From NCBI GenBank assembly GCA_030666985.1, contig DAOUWT010000012.1, forward strand, positions 1 to 22,103: DNA of 22,103 nt. Direction: 5' to 3'. Each line of letters starts with the position of its first letter. The stretch's first letter is position 1. The notes under the pieces are model-generated. The model saw nothing but the letters and a program-made list of their open reading frames with translations. It did no database searches and had not been told where the DNA came from. Made by a program: the position numbers and the translations under genes. This document shows, in pieces, positions 22,080 through 22,103 of this stretch. Origin of the DNA: Chloroflexota bacterium (GTDB lineage: Bacteria; Chloroflexota; Anaerolineae; Anaerolineales; UBA11858).

Positions 22080-22103
22080 AGGAATTATTTCGCGCACGAG
22101 ACG

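Larger units (their letters stand above)
21502..22103. other. Non-coding tail of the window
   Basis: 602 nt with no credible protein gene; the open frames here are short, lack ribosome sites and cross hairpins. It contains an extended -10 promoter, a cluster of hairpins, one short CACG-type array and a 19-bp terminal hairpin, listed separately. Confidence 0.6.

Overview
The window is the core of a bacterial division and cell-wall (dcw) cluster, followed by nrdR, folK and a three-gene membrane module; every gene lies on the + strand. The gene set, protein style and repeat-laden intergenic DNA suggest a Chloroflexota bacterium, perhaps of the Anaerolineae. That assignment is inferred from memory of such genomes and was not tested by search.

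Layout. 1-12162: ftsL-like, ftsI-type penicillin-binding protein, murF, mraY, murD, ftsW, murG, a CvpA-like membrane protein, murC, a 63-aa unknown protein and ddl. Most are tightly coupled by overlaps such as ATGA, GTGA and TGATG, with an 80-nt overlap at ftsW/murG. 12163-15971: ftsQ, ftsA and ftsZ, enclosed by two inverted copies of a composite repeat. 15972-17272: mostly non-coding, with a very strong terminator, repeats, and nrdR with its own promoter and terminator. 17273-17761: folK. 17879-21501: a NuoL/M-like protein, a HyfE/NuoK-like protein and a NuoN-like protein. 21502-22103: non-coding, with an extended -10 promoter and several hairpins.

How the genes work together. MurC, MurD and MurF add residues to the UDP-MurNAc stem peptide, and Ddl supplies the D-Ala-D-Ala that MurF attaches. 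MraY and MurG build lipid I and lipid II. FtsW and the FtsI-type protein polymerise and cross-link septal wall, while FtsL, FtsQ, FtsA and FtsZ form the divisome scaffold and ring. murE and murB, frequent dcw members, are absent from their usual slots; a palindromic repeat sits where murE would be.

What stands out. (1) The intergenic DNA holds tandem arrays of unrelated words that all have a 7-nt period. Three arrays end 0, 5 and 8 nt before start codons, where a Shine-Dalgarno site would be expected. (2) A 43-nt inverted repeat (42/43 by eye) flanks ftsQAZ. (3) The terminal module resembles the proton-pumping arm of complex I or hydrogenase-4, but both large subunits appear to lack lysines normally required in the proton path, and no redox subunits are in the window. 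All alignments were made by eye from motif knowledge.
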